Shown here one piece after another: positions 23,796 through 32,677 of a stretch of 32,718 nt of DNA; positions within the stretch are counted from its first letter, which is position 1, and the number at the start of each line of letters is the position of its first letter. A model generated the notes under the pieces. It was not told the DNA's origin, searched no databases, and saw only the letters and a program-made list of their open reading frames with translations. The DNA is from JAZRPG01 sp045649105 (GTDB taxonomy: Bacteria > Bacillota > Clostridia > Oscillospirales > JAAYXM01): positions 1 to 32,718 of the forward strand of contig JAZRPG010000044.1 in NCBI GenBank assembly GCA_045649105.1, written 5' to 3'. The translations under genes were made by a program, and so were the position numbers.

Positions 23796-24389
23796 ATGAA
23801 ATTTATAATTGCGACAAATAATGCAAAAAAGCTTCGTGAGCTTCGCGCGATACTCGGAAAGCTCGGTATAGACGCAGTGTCTCTTTCTGAGGCGGGTGTG
23901 CAGTCTGATGCTGAGGAGACGGGGACTACATTTGAGGAAAACTCAAGGATAAAGGCGGAGGCGGCGATGCTTGCCTCAGGTCTTAATGCAATAGCGGACG
24001 ACTCGGGTCTTTCCGTTGATGCGCTGGGTGGAGAGCCGGGCGTGTATTCTGCGCGCTACGGCGGAGATATATGCTCAGACGATGAAGAAAGGTATAGGCT
24101 TCTCCTCAAAAATATGGAGAATGTGCCGGACGGAGAACGCACAGCGCGGTTTGTATCAGTCATAACATGCGTTTTCACCGACGGACGCGTAGTCCACGCA
24201 AGAGGCGAGTGCGAGGGCGAGATATTGCGTGCGCCTTGCGGCGAGGGCGGTTTCGGGTATGACCCCGTGTTTTACCTCCCGTCCGAAAATGCGACCATGG
24301 CGGAGATATCGGCCGAGCGGAAGAATATGATTTCACACCGCGCCCGCGCGCTTGCAGAGGTTGAGAAAAAGCTTAAGGAAATTATATAA
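23796..24389 (+). CDS. rdgB: XTP/dITP diphosphatase (RdgB/HAM1)
   Basis: A 197-aa house-cleaning pyrophosphatase that removes non-canonical purine nucleotides (dITP, XTP). It has the family signs in order: ATNNAKKLRELRAIL at the start, ETGTTFEENSRIKAEAA, ADDSGLSVDALGGEPGVYSAR near 67-87, and GEGGFGYDPVFY near 150, plus a final ISHRARAL. Length is normal. AGAGGATAT lies before the ATG. It sits between ftsY and nadD in one transcript. Confidence 0.96.
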   Translation: MKFIIATNNAKKLRELRAILGKLGIDAVSLSEAGVQSDAEETGTTFEENSRIKAEAAMLASGLNAIADDSGLSVDALGGEPGVYSARYGGDICSDDEERYRLLLKNMENVPDGERTARFVSVITCVFTDGRVVHARGECEGEILRAPCGEGGFGYDPVFYLPSENATMAEISAERKNMISHRARALAEVEKKLKEII

Positions 24390-24391
24390 TT

Positions 24392-25009
24392 ATGTTGGTA
24401 GGGATAATGGGCGGAACTTTTAACCCGCCGCATACGGGACATATCAACGCGGCGCGTGCGGCGATGCGTGCGCTTGGGCTTGATAAGCTCATATTTATTC
24501 CGGACAGAGTTCCGCCGCATAAAGAAATTTCAGAATTTTCACCCACTGCAGAGGAGCGCTTCGAGATGACGCGTCTTGCTGCGCTTGAAGTGCATGCAGA
24601 AGTGAGCGATATTGAGCTTCGGCGCGAGGGAAAAAGCTATACTGTAGATACTCTTGACGCACTTTCTGAAGCATACCCGAAGGATGAGCTGTGGCTCATT
24701 GTCGGGACAGACATGTTTCTGTCAATAGAGAAGTGGAAAAATCCCGAAAAGCTCCTTTCCATGGCGTCTCTCGCGGTTGTGCCGAGAAATGACGGGGACA
24801 TGGAGGCGCTTTCTGCCCATGCGGATATGCTTTGTCACAAATACGGCGTGAAATGCAGGATAATAGATACGCTTGCGGTTACAATATCATCGTCAGATAT
24901 ACGTCCCGATATAAGGGATAAAAATTTCAGGAAGTACATTCCTGAATCTGTGTATAATTATATAATTGAAAAGGGCTTGTACGGAGTCAGGGAGGGCGAT
25001 GCGACTTGA
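24392..25009 (+). CDS. nadD: Nicotinate-nucleotide adenylyltransferase NadD
   Basis: A 205-aa enzyme joining ATP and nicotinate mononucleotide to make deamido-NAD. GGTFNPPHTGHI (7-18) holds the nucleotidyltransferase HxGH signature (H14, H17). RVPPHK and KSYTVDTLDAL follow, with LIVGTDMF near 106 and SSSDIR in the last third, the second catalytic loop. It starts 2 nt after rdgB and overlaps the next gene by 4 nt; the ribosome site (AAGGAAA) is weak, so coupling to rdgB translation is likely. The nadD-yqeK-LCP-rsfS order is conserved in many Firmicutes. Confidence 0.96.
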   Translation: MLVGIMGGTFNPPHTGHINAARAAMRALGLDKLIFIPDRVPPHKEISEFSPTAEERFEMTRLAALEVHAEVSDIELRREGKSYTVDTLDALSEAYPKDELWLIVGTDMFLSIEKWKNPEKLLSMASLAVVPRNDGDMEALSAHADMLCHKYGVKCRIIDTLAVTISSSDIRPDIRDKNFRKYIPESVYNYIIEKGLYGVREGDAT

Positions 25010-25566
25010 CGGATGCGGAAATAGAGCGCATAATAAAGGATATGCTGTCTGAAAAGCGCTTTCTTCACACAATGGGCTGTGCCGATATGGCGCGTCGCCT
25101 TGCAGTGCGGTGGGGCGCAGATGAGAAAAAGGCCGTGCGCGCAGCTCTTCTTCACGATATCGCAAAAGAAGAGCCGTATGAAAGTCAGTTGAAATTGCTT
25201 GATGAGCATGGTATTATATTGAGTGAAAATCAGAAGCTTAAAAGCGTGATACACGCTTTTTCAGGGGCACTTATCGCAAAAATACGGTTTGGTGAGCCTG
25301 CGGAAATTTGTGATGCGATACGCTGGCACACGACCGCAAGGGAAGGCATGTCGCTTCTTGAGAAGATAATCTGGCTTGCAGACCTTACGGAGCCTAACCG
25401 TAATTTTGACGGAGTTTGCGAGATGCGCGAGCTTGCAATGCAGGATATCGGCCTTGCGCTTATTGCCGGCTTTGACAGGACAATATCGTTTCTGATTGCA
25501 AGAGGTCAGGCGATTGATGCCAATATGATAGAGGCCAGGAATTTTGAAATACTTGCGCGAAACTGA
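25006..25566 (+). CDS. yqeK: YqeK HD-domain hydrolase (probable diadenosine tetraphosphatase)
   Basis: A 186-aa HD-superfamily protein. Metal ligands are visible: H21 in RFLHTMGCADMA, the HD pair H50-D51 in LLHDIAKEEPYE, and later IRWHTTA and WLADLTEPNR. YqeK members hydrolyse diadenosine tetraphosphate (Ap4A) symmetrically in studied bacteria. TTG 25006 is taken as start with GGAGG (24991-24995) at about 10 nt; it overlaps the nadD stop as TTGA. No ATG alternative gives the conserved N-terminus. Confidence 0.92.
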   Translation: MTDAEIERIIKDMLSEKRFLHTMGCADMARRLAVRWGADEKKAVRAALLHDIAKEEPYESQLKLLDEHGIILSENQKLKSVIHAFSGALIAKIRFGEPAEICDAIRWHTTAREGMSLLEKIIWLADLTEPNRNFDGVCEMRELAMQDIGLALIAGFDRTISFLIARGQAIDANMIEARNFEILARN

Positions 25567-25584
25567 AGGGATTGTTTATAAAAG

Positions 25585-26610
25585 ATGAAGCTTTACGGCG
25601 GAAGAAGACCCGAAAGAAGAAAAAGGGAGAAGAAAGCAACTGTCGCAAAGAAGAAGATTATAATATCGGTTCTGCTTATAATAACTGCGCTTATAATGAC
25701 GGCTACGGCAGTTGCAATTAACCATATAAAGCCCCCGGAAATCGGCCTGACAGCCGGGAATGAGCCTTCGGGAACGGGAAACAAGGACGCATCGTCCGAT
25801 GATGAAATCAGCATAGGCGATGCCGAAAGAAAAAGTGATTTCTTTACGATGCTGGTTGTCGGAACCGACGCGGCAAGCATGAGCACCGACACGATTATAC
25901 TTGCATCGTTTGACATAGCAGCAAACAAGCTGAATATGATGAGCATTCCGCGTGATACTATAGTAAACACAAGGCGGACGAATAAAAAGATAAACTGTGC
26001 CTACTCTGCGGCAGGCGGCGATATTTTCGCGCTGTATGATGAGGTCGAGAGTGTAACGGGCATTCGCCCCGATAAGTATGTTATCGTCTCGGTGGACGGG
26101 TTTGTGAAGCTCATAGACGCGGTGGGCGGAATTACGGTGGACGTGCCTATAGACATGCGCTACAATGACCCGACGCAGAATCTTGTGATAGATATAGACA
26201 AGGGCGTGCAGACGCTTGACGGGTACGATGCAATGGGCTTTATGCGCTACCGCAAGACATATGCGGAGGGCGACATAGGCAGGATAAAGATGCAGCATAC
26301 ATTTATAAGTGCCGCGGTCAGGAAGCTTTTAACACCCGCGACATTTGTTAAAATTCCGGAGCTTGCGGAAATTTTTTCAGAAAATGTTGAGACTGACCTC
26401 TCGGTTGGAAATGTCATATGGCTCGGGAAGAAGCTTCTTTCCGTAAATACGGAGTCGGATGTAAAAACGCACACGCTTCCGGGGTATGCAGAGTACTACA
26501 ACCATCTCTCATATTATTTCCCCAATGAGGCAGAGGTTCTTTCAGTAATTAATGAATTTTACAATCCGTACACTACCCCGATACAGAAGCTGGATTTGTT
26601 CCGGAAATAG
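25585..26610 (+). CDS. LytR-CpsA-Psr (LCP) family wall-polymer transferase
   Basis: A 341-aa membrane-anchored protein that attaches teichoic acids or capsule polymers to peptidoglycan. A basic cytoplasmic tail (1-22) leads to one transmembrane helix (~23-46), then a polar linker and the LCP domain outside: FFTMLVVGTDA, STDTIILASFD, MSIPRDTIV, KINCAYS, and GFMRYRKTYAEGDIGRIKMQH with the conserved Arg and Asp of the active site. It lies in the conserved nadD-yqeK-LCP-rsfS cluster; the ribosome site is weak (GAAGGG about 14 nt away). Confidence 0.93.
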   Translation: MKLYGGRRPERRKREKKATVAKKKIIISVLLIITALIMTATAVAINHIKPPEIGLTAGNEPSGTGNKDASSDDEISIGDAERKSDFFTMLVVGTDAASMSTDTIILASFDIAANKLNMMSIPRDTIVNTRRTNKKINCAYSAAGGDIFALYDEVESVTGIRPDKYVIVSVDGFVKLIDAVGGITVDVPIDMRYNDPTQNLVIDIDKGVQTLDGYDAMGFMRYRKTYAEGDIGRIKMQHTFISAAVRKLLTPATFVKIPELAEIFSENVETDLSVGNVIWLGKKLLSVNTESDVKTHTLPGYAEYYNHLSYYFPNEAEVLSVINEFYNPYTTPIQKLDLFRK

Positions 26611-26631
26611 AAAAGAAAGGATGATGTCAGG

Positions 26632-26985
26632 GTGAAGATAAAAGAACTGGCAGAGCATGTCGTTTCGGCGCTTGATGCAAAGCTTGCCGAGGATATAAGC
26701 GTTATGAGAATAGAAAAGGTTACCACGCTTGCGGATTATTTTATCCTGTGCACGGGAAACTCAAGTACCCATGTTAATACGCTCAAGGATGCCGTTGAGG
26801 AAAAGCTAGAGAAGCAGGGTATTCACCCGCACCATATAGAGGGCCACGGAGGAATCTGGGTGCTTATGGATTACGGAAGCGTCGTCGTCCATATATTTAC
26901 GGACGAGGGGCGCAAGTTCTATCAGCTTGACAAGGTATGGGCAGATGCCGAGATAATCCCTGCCGCGGAAATGTCGGGTAACTAA
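26632..26985 (+). CDS. rsfS: Ribosomal silencing factor RsfS
   Basis: A 117-aa protein that binds ribosomal protein L14 and blocks subunit joining when nutrients are low. It shows the family pattern ISVMRIEKVTTLADYFILCTG-type strand, NSSTHVNTLKDAVEE, and HHIEGHGGIWVLMDYGSVVVHIF near the end. GTG 26632 is the start, with AAAGGA about 11 nt upstream. It sits 21 nt after the LCP gene and 20 nt before leuS. Confidence 0.96.
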   Translation: MKIKELAEHVVSALDAKLAEDISVMRIEKVTTLADYFILCTGNSSTHVNTLKDAVEEKLEKQGIHPHHIEGHGGIWVLMDYGSVVVHIFTDEGRKFYQLDKVWADAEIIPAAEMSGN

Positions 26986-27005
26986 AATAAGGTGGTTATT
27001 TTAAT

Positions 27006-29408
27006 ATGAAGTACGATTTTGGAGCGATTGAAAAGAAATGGCAGAAGAAGTGGGACGATGCAAAGGCGTTCCATGCGGAAAACGGGAGCGATAAAGAGAA
27101 ATTCTACGCTCTTGTCGAGTTTCCGTATCCGTCAGGAAACGGACTCCATGTAGGACATGCGCGTCCGTACACGGCGCTTGACGTGCTGTCGCGCAAACGG
27201 CGTATGGAGGGGTATAATGTATTATTCCCGATGGGCTGGGATGCCTTCGGCCTTCCTACGGAGAACTATGCGATAGCAAATAAAATCCATCCGGCAGAGG
27301 TGACATCGAGAAATATAGCATTTTTCAAGTCACAGCTTCAGTCGCTCGGATATTCCATAGATTGGGACCGCGAGATAAACACAACCGACCCCGAGTACTA
27401 TAAATGGACTCAGTGGATATTTTTAAAACTGTTTGAAAAAGGCCTTGCATATAAGACAAAGATGCCGGTTAACTGGTGCACCTCGTGCAAGTGCGTTCTT
27501 GCAAACGAGGAGGTAGTCAACGGTCTGTGTGAGCGTTGCGGAAGCGATGTTGTCCGCCGCGAGAAGAGCCAGTGGATGCTCAAAATAACAGAATATGCCG
27601 AGCGGCTTATAAACGACCTTGATACCGTCGATTTCATAGACAGAGTAAAAGTACAGCAGCGCAACTGGATAGGCAGGTCAAAGGGTGCGGAGGTTGATTT
27701 CAAGACTACGCGCGGCGATGTTCTGCGTGTCTATACGACGCGACCGGATACGCTTTTCGGCGCTACATATATGGTAATATCCCCTGAGCATCCGTATATT
27801 GAAAAGTGGAAGGATGATATAAAGAACTATTCCGATATCTGTTCATATGCCGAAGCTTCTGCAAAGAAATCTGACTTTGAGCGCACTGAGCTTGCAAAGG
27901 ACAAGACCGGTGTGCGTGTAGAGGGAATAAATGCGATAAACCCCGTAAATGACAAGGAAATCCCGATTTTTATTTCCGATTATGTCCTTATGTCGTATGG
28001 TACCGGCGCAATAATGGCAGTCCCTGCACACGACACGCGCGACTGGGACTTTGCAAAGGCATTTGACCTTCCGATAATTGAGGTTGTCGCAGGCGGAGAT
28101 GTAGAAAAAGAGGCATTTTGCGATGTTGAGACGGGCGTTCTTGTGAATTCCGGATTCCTCAACGGTTTAGAGGTAGAAAAGGCAAAGGAAAAGATAATAG
28201 AGTTTCTTGAAGAAAAGGGGCTCGGACACCCGAAGACGAATTATAAGCTGCGCGACTGGGTTTTCTCGCGCCAGAGATACTGGGGTGAGCCGATTCCGCT
28301 TGTTGAGTGTCCGAAGTGCGGCTGGGTTCCGCTTCCTGAGAGCGAGCTTCCGCTCAAGCTTCCTGAGGTTGATTCATATGAGCCGACGGATAACGGTGAG
28401 TCGCCGATTGCAAACATGACTGATTGGGTAAACACAACATGTCCGAAGTGCGGCGGCCATGCAAAACGCGAGACGGATACAATGCCGCAGTGGGCAGGCT
28501 CAAGCTGGTATTTCCTCCGTTATACAGACCCTGATTGCAAGACGGCGCTTGCGTCAAAAGAGGCGCTTGAGTACTGGACGCCCGTTGATTGGTATAACGG
28601 CGGTATGGAGCATACAACATTGCACCTTCTGTATTCCCGTTTCTGGCACAAGTTCCTGTTCGACATCGGCGTTGTGCCGACGGCTGAGCCGTATAACAAG
28701 AGAACGAGCCACGGCATGATTCTCGGCGAAGGCGGAGAAAAAATGTCAAAATCACGCGGAAATGTCATTAATCCGAACGATATCGTTTCGGAGTTTGGCG
28801 CAGATACGATGCGCATGTATATAATGTTCATCGGTGACTTTGAGAAGGCCGCGCCATGGTCAGCACAGTCGGTAAAGGGCTGCAAGCGCTTTTTGGACCG
28901 CGTGTGGAATCTTGCGGAAAATGCATCGGAGTCGACTGAGGTCTCAAAGGAAAATGAGGCTGCAATCCACAAGACAATTAAGAAGGTCAGCGAGGATATA
29001 GAGAATCTTAAATTCAACACCGCGATTGCGGCAATGATGACGCTTTTGAATGATTTTGCAGAAAAGGGCGCAACACGCGGAGATATCGGCGTTCTCTTAA
29101 AGCTTCTGAACCCATTTGCACCGCATATCACAGAGGAGCTGTGGGAGCAGTACGGAAATTCAGAAATGCTTGCAAAGAGTGAGTGGCCGAAGTTTGACCC
29201 TGAGAAGATAAAGGACGCAGAGGTTACGATGGCGGTTCAGGTCTGCGGGAAAATGCGCGGCAGAATAACCCTTGCGGCAGACGCGTCCGATGATGAGGTT
29301 ATCGCGGCGGCATGTGCGGAGCCAAAGGTAGCAGAAGCACTTGCGACGGGAAAACTCGTCAAGAGCATTGTCGTAAAAAACAAGATTGTAAATTTAATTA
29401 TAAAATAA
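27006..29408 (+). CDS. leuS: Leucyl-tRNA synthetase
   Basis: An 800-aa class I synthetase charging tRNA-Leu. PYPSGNGLHVGH (39-50) carries the HIGH-type motif and GEKMSKSRGN (~578) the KMSKS motif. Between them lies the CP1 editing domain (~220-410) with TTRPDTLFGATY and GTGAIMAVPAHDTRD. Cysteine pairs CTSCK...CERC and CPKCG...CPKCG are zinc-binding candidates. The C-terminal tRNA-binding domain ends LVKSIVVKNKIVNLI. AAGGTGG precedes the ATG. Only 20 nt separate it from rsfS, and no T-box leader is present, so it depends on the upstream transcript. Confidence 0.98.
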   Translation: MKYDFGAIEKKWQKKWDDAKAFHAENGSDKEKFYALVEFPYPSGNGLHVGHARPYTALDVLSRKRRMEGYNVLFPMGWDAFGLPTENYAIANKIHPAEVTSRNIAFFKSQLQSLGYSIDWDREINTTDPEYYKWTQWIFLKLFEKGLAYKTKMPVNWCTSCKCVLANEEVVNGLCERCGSDVVRREKSQWMLKITEYAERLINDLDTVDFIDRVKVQQRNWIGRSKGAEVDFKTTRGDVLRVYTTRPDTLFGATYMVISPEHPYIEKWKDDIKNYSDICSYAEASAKKSDFERTELAKDKTGVRVEGINAINPVNDKEIPIFISDYVLMSYGTGAIMAVPAHDTRDWDFAKAFDLPIIEVVAGGDVEKEAFCDVETGVLVNSGFLNGLEVEKAKEKIIEFLEEKGLGHPKTNYKLRDWVFSRQRYWGEPIPLVECPKCGWVPLPESELPLKLPEVDSYEPTDNGESPIANMTDWVNTTCPKCGGHAKRETDTMPQWAGSSWYFLRYTDPDCKTALASKEALEYWTPVDWYNGGMEHTTLHLLYSRFWHKFLFDIGVVPTAEPYNKRTSHGMILGEGGEKMSKSRGNVINPNDIVSEFGADTMRMYIMFIGDFEKAAPWSAQSVKGCKRFLDRVWNLAENASESTEVSKENEAAIHKTIKKVSEDIENLKFNTAIAAMMTLLNDFAEKGATRGDIGVLLKLLNPFAPHITEELWEQYGNSEMLAKSEWPKFDPEKIKDAEVTMAVQVCGKMRGRITLAADASDDEVIAAACAEPKVAEALATGKLVKSIVVKNKIVNLIIK

Positions 29409-29519
29409 AAGAAAAAATTGGATATAAATAAAAATTATTATTGTTGACATTGTTCAAAAAGTTTATTATAATAATACCGTTATATATTTTTGGTTTTAAT
29501 CGCGGAGGGAGGGATAACA
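29409..29519 (+). promoter_or_regulatory. rpsU promoter (near-consensus sigma-A)
   Basis: TTGACA (29444-29449), 17 nt, TATAAT (29467-29472): a perfect-consensus promoter. The rest is A/T-rich; no clear terminator for leuS is present, so some read-through into rpsU is likely. Confidence 0.92.
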
Positions 29520-29699
29520 ATGTCAGAAGTCCGTATAAAGGATAATGAGTCTTTAGAGAGTGCTCTCAAAAGATTCAAGCGTTCCTGCGCAAAATCAGGC
29601 GTTCTCTCCGAGCTGCGTAAGCGTGAGCACTATGAAAGCCCGAGCGTCAAGCGTCGCAAGAAGAGTGAAGCTGCTCGCGCAAAGAAGAAAAAGTATTAA
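29520..29699 (+). CDS. rpsU: Small ribosomal subunit protein bS21
   Basis: A 59-aa ribosomal protein, basic at the C-terminus (RRKKSEAARAKKKKY). NESLESALKRFKRSCAKSG near 9-27 and ELRKREHYESPSVKR are hallmarks of S21. ATG 29520 is chosen because GGAGGGAGGG lies just upstream; the longer frame reads through that site. It has its own consensus promoter and a strong terminator, so it can be expressed at ribosomal level. Confidence 0.97.
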   Translation: MSEVRIKDNESLESALKRFKRSCAKSGVLSELRKREHYESPSVKRRKKSEAARAKKKKY

Positions 29700-29701
29700 T
29701 T

Positions 29702-29748
29702 AAAAATAAAAAATGCGAGGCATAATTTGCCTCGCATTTTTTATTTTT
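29702..29748. terminator. Bidirectional terminator between rpsU and ferredoxin
   Basis: A core 15-bp stem (AAAAAATGCGAGGCA, 29708-29722, with TGCCTCGCATTTTTT, 29728-29742) and 5-nt loop, extended by further A/T pairs on both sides. A-runs and T-runs flank it, so it serves both convergent genes. Confidence 0.93.
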
Positions 29749-29758
29749 AATCAGTTGA

Positions 29759-29929
29759 TTAGTTTTCGCTGATAGCGTCTGTCGGGCATACACCTGCGCA
29801 TGCTCCGCAATCGACGCAAGCATCCTTGTCGATTACGTACTTTGAGTCACCTTCGGAAATACAACCTAAGGGGCACTCGGCGGCGCAAGAGCCACACATA
29901 ATGCAATCGTCGCTGATTACATGTGCCAT
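29759..29929 (-). CDS. 2[4Fe-4S] ferredoxin
   Basis: A 56-aa clostridial-type ferredoxin, missed by length cut-offs. Two cluster motifs are complete: C9-IM-C12-GS-C15-AAE-C19-P and C38-VD-C41-GA-C44-AGV-C48-P. There is an extra Cys, C23, in PLGCISEG, where such proteins usually have Ala or Gly. It would carry low-potential electrons, for example from the PFOR encoded at 2.6-6.1 kb. ATG 29929 has GGAGGTG about 6 nt upstream, and an own promoter lies at 29961-29988. It is convergent with rpsU and shares its terminator. Confidence 0.95.
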   Translation of the reverse strand: MAHVISDDCIMCGSCAAECPLGCISEGDSKYVIDKDACVDCGACAGVCPTDAISEN

Positions 29930-29960
29930 GTTACTACACCTCCATGTATTTGATGTAACT

Positions 29961-29988
29961 ATTTTAACATGAATATTAAAAAAATCAA
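29961..29988 (-). promoter_or_regulatory. Ferredoxin promoter
   Basis: On the minus strand TTGATT (29988-29983), 16 nt, TAAAAT (29966-29961), with TG one base before the -10. Confidence 0.6.
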
Positions 29989-30105
29989 TGGGTAAACTAA
30001 AAAGTTTTAAAAAAATATAAAAAGTTTGCTTTTTTTCTGTGTACTAAAAGACACACCACATGGGAATAATGTGTTATATCAGTCTTGAAATTTCCGGAGG
30101 CAGAA

Positions 30106-32559
30106 ATGTTTTTTGAGAACAGATTTACCCTTAAAGCTGAGCAGGGGATTCGCGCAGCGCATGAAAGTGCCGCAGAAATGGGGCATGGATATGTCGGAAG
30201 CGAGCATCTCCTGCTCGGGCTTTTGCGCGAGCGGGACAGCACAGTTGCGCGTCTGCTTGCAAGCTCCGGCGTAACATATGAGTCGGCAAAAGCAAAAATC
30301 CGTGAAAATATCGGAACGGGAGATACCGCCGTGCACACTCCGCAGGGCTTGACACCGAAAAGTAAACGGATAGTAGAGACGGCTTTTGAGGAAGCGTCAT
30401 TCAGAGGGACAGGGCACATAGGGGTAGAACATCTTCTTCTCGGTATATTACAGGAAAGGGACAGCGCGGCAATGCGCCTTTTGAATTCAATGGGAGCAGA
30501 TGTGCTGAGAATAAAACGAGAGCTTCTTGCCTCAATCGGCGGAGAGAGTGACCCGGGCGCTGATATGCGCGGCAAGAATCCGACGCGTCCGACAGGAAGA
30601 GAACGTGCAGAAGCAAAGGCACTCGGAAGCTTCGGGCGCGACCTCACGGACATAGCGCGGGAAGGAATGCTGGACCCTGTAATCGGGCGCGAGCGCGAGA
30701 TAGAAAGGATTATACAGATTCTCGCCCGCCGCACAAAAAACAATCCAATATTGATAGGCGACCCCGGTGTCGGAAAGACGGCGGTGGTGGAAGGGCTTGC
30801 CGAGCGCATAGCTCAGGGCAGTGTTCCGCAGATGCTCCGCACAAAACGGATTTTTATGCTCGATATATCCGCGATGATTGCAGGGACGAAATACCGCGGT
30901 GAGTTTGAGGAGCGGATAAAGACGCTGCTTCGCGAGATTAACCGCGCAGGCAATATAATTGTCTTTATAGACGAGATTCACACAATAGTCGGAGCAGGGT
31001 CTGCCGAAGGCGCGGTTGATGCGGCAAATATTCTAAAGCCTGCCCTTTCAAGAGGCGAGGTACAGGTGATTGGCGCTACGACTTATGATGAGTACAGAAG
31101 GCATATAGAGCGCGACTCGGCGCTTGACCGCCGCTTTCAGCCGGTAAAGATAGATGAGCCAAGCGCGGAGGTGACGCTTGAGATACTGAAGGGTCTGCGC
31201 GAAAGGTATGAAGCGCATCATGGGGTAAAGATAACGGATGAGGCGCTTGATGCGGCGATAAATATGTCGGTGCGGTATATAAATGACAAAAAGCTTCCTG
31301 ACAAGGCGGTCGATCTGATTGATGAAGCAGCCAGCCGCGCAAGACTGTATGCCTTTGCACCTCCGCCGAGGATAAAGGAGCTTGAGGAGGAAATATTCGA
31401 GATTGGAATCCGAAAAGAGAAGTGTGCAAAGGAGCAGGATTTTGAGACGGCTGCAACACTTCGGGATACAGAAAAGAGACTGAAAAGCGAGCTTGGCAGC
31501 ATAAGCTCAAGATGGCAGAGTTCTTCTGACATCAGCGGTGCAAAAATCGGGAAAGAGCACATCGCTGAGGTGGTAAGCGAGCAGACAGGCATACCTGTTT
31601 TGAACATAACGGAGACAGAGAGCGAGAGGCTGTCTTCGCTTGAGAGACAGCTTTCAGAACGCGTAATAGGTCAGGACGATGCAATACGTTCAGTTGCGCG
31701 TGCAATCCGCCGTGGCAGGACAGGGCTTTCTGACCCGAAGCGGCCCATAGGCTCTTTTCTTTTTGCAGGGCCGACAGGAGTCGGAAAAACGGAGCTTGCC
31801 CGCGCGCTTTCCCAGGCAATGTTCGGCGATGAGGACATGATAATCCGCGTAGATATGTCAGAGTATATGGAAAAGCATGCCGTAAGCCGGCTTGTCGGCT
31901 CACCGCCCGGGTATGTTGGCTATGACGACGGAGGCGAACTGACAGAAAAGGTGCGCCGTAAGCCATATTCTGTAGTTTTGTTTGATGAAATAGAAAAGGC
32001 ACACCCCGATGTGTTCAATATGCTGCTTCAGATTCTTGAGGACGGAATACTGACCGACTCGCACGGAAAACGCGCCGATTTTAAAAATACTGTTATAATA
32101 ATGACATCGAATATCGGCGCACGAAGCATTACATCCGGGATTGATGTGGGTTTTTCGAGCGGAGAGGCAGGTAAGGCGCGTGAGCTCATAAAAACGAATG
32201 TAATTTCAGAGCTGCGGCGCGGCTTTCGCCCCGAGTTTTTAAACAGAATAGATGATATAATAGTGTTCAGGCGTCTTGAAAAGGACGAAATCCGCCGCAT
32301 ATCCGACATGCTGCTTGAATCGACGCGTGCCCGCGCAGAAAAGCTCGGGATACACCTTGAAATAACAGACAGTGCAAGAGAGCTCCTTGTCGAGCACGGA
32401 TTTGATTCGCAGTACGGCGCAAGACCTATGCGCCGCGCAATCCGACGAGAGATAGAGGAGGTGCTCGCCGAGCGATATTTAGAGAGCGGAGGCGGAGAGG
32501 CCGTTTATGTCGCAGATGCAGGGCAGGAAGGAATAAGGATAGAGCGCATATCAGAATAA
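30106..32559 (+). CDS. clpC: ATP-dependent Clp protease ATPase subunit ClpC
   Basis: An 817-aa Hsp100 unfoldase that feeds proteins to ClpP. Two Clp-N repeats (about 1-70 and 78-145) each carry the HLLLGLL/HLLLGIL pattern. D1 has GDPGVGKTAVVEGLA and Walker B FIDEIHTIVGAG. A middle Leu/Glu-rich segment (~415-455) resembles the UvrB/UvrC motif found in ClpC rather than ClpA/B. D2 has GPTGVGKTELA, VVLFDEIEKAH and GFRPEFLNRIDDIIVF. ATG 30106 is chosen because CCGGAGG lies 5 nt before it. The usual partners ctsR, mcsA and mcsB are not next to it, so regulation may differ. No clear sigma-A promoter or CtsR box was seen in the ~100 bases upstream. Confidence 0.95.
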   Translation: MFFENRFTLKAEQGIRAAHESAAEMGHGYVGSEHLLLGLLRERDSTVARLLASSGVTYESAKAKIRENIGTGDTAVHTPQGLTPKSKRIVETAFEEASFRGTGHIGVEHLLLGILQERDSAAMRLLNSMGADVLRIKRELLASIGGESDPGADMRGKNPTRPTGRERAEAKALGSFGRDLTDIAREGMLDPVIGREREIERIIQILARRTKNNPILIGDPGVGKTAVVEGLAERIAQGSVPQMLRTKRIFMLDISAMIAGTKYRGEFEERIKTLLREINRAGNIIVFIDEIHTIVGAGSAEGAVDAANILKPALSRGEVQVIGATTYDEYRRHIERDSALDRRFQPVKIDEPSAEVTLEILKGLRERYEAHHGVKITDEALDAAINMSVRYINDKKLPDKAVDLIDEAASRARLYAFAPPPRIKELEEEIFEIGIRKEKCAKEQDFETAATLRDTEKRLKSELGSISSRWQSSSDISGAKIGKEHIAEVVSEQTGIPVLNITETESERLSSLERQLSERVIGQDDAIRSVARAIRRGRTGLSDPKRPIGSFLFAGPTGVGKTELARALSQAMFGDEDMIIRVDMSEYMEKHAVSRLVGSPPGYVGYDDGGELTEKVRRKPYSVVLFDEIEKAHPDVFNMLLQILEDGILTDSHGKRADFKNTVIIMTSNIGARSITSGIDVGFSSGEAGKARELIKTNVISELRRGFRPEFLNRIDDIIVFRRLEKDEIRRISDMLLESTRARAEKLGIHLEITDSARELLVEHGFDSQYGARPMRRAIRREIEEVLAERYLESGGGEAVYVADAGQEGIRIERISE

Positions 32560-32639
32560 AAAAGGGGGGTGGAAACAAAGGCCACAGCCGCACAAGGAAG
32601 TTTTGGTTTTGAATGGCCATTTTCCGCTTGTATTGCAGA

Positions 32640-32677
32640 AAAAATTCCGGGAATACGTCAGTATACCCGGAATTTTT
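32640..32677 (+). terminator. Terminator after clpC
   Basis: A 12-bp stem AAAAATTCCGGG / CCCGGAATTTTT with further inner ATAC/GTAT pairing, preceded by an A-run and followed by a T-rich tail. Bases 32560-32639 show no convincing gene. Confidence 0.88.

Noticed and set aside
26986..27005. T-box leader before leuS
   Set aside because: Only 20 nt separate rsfS and leuS; there is no room for a T-box.
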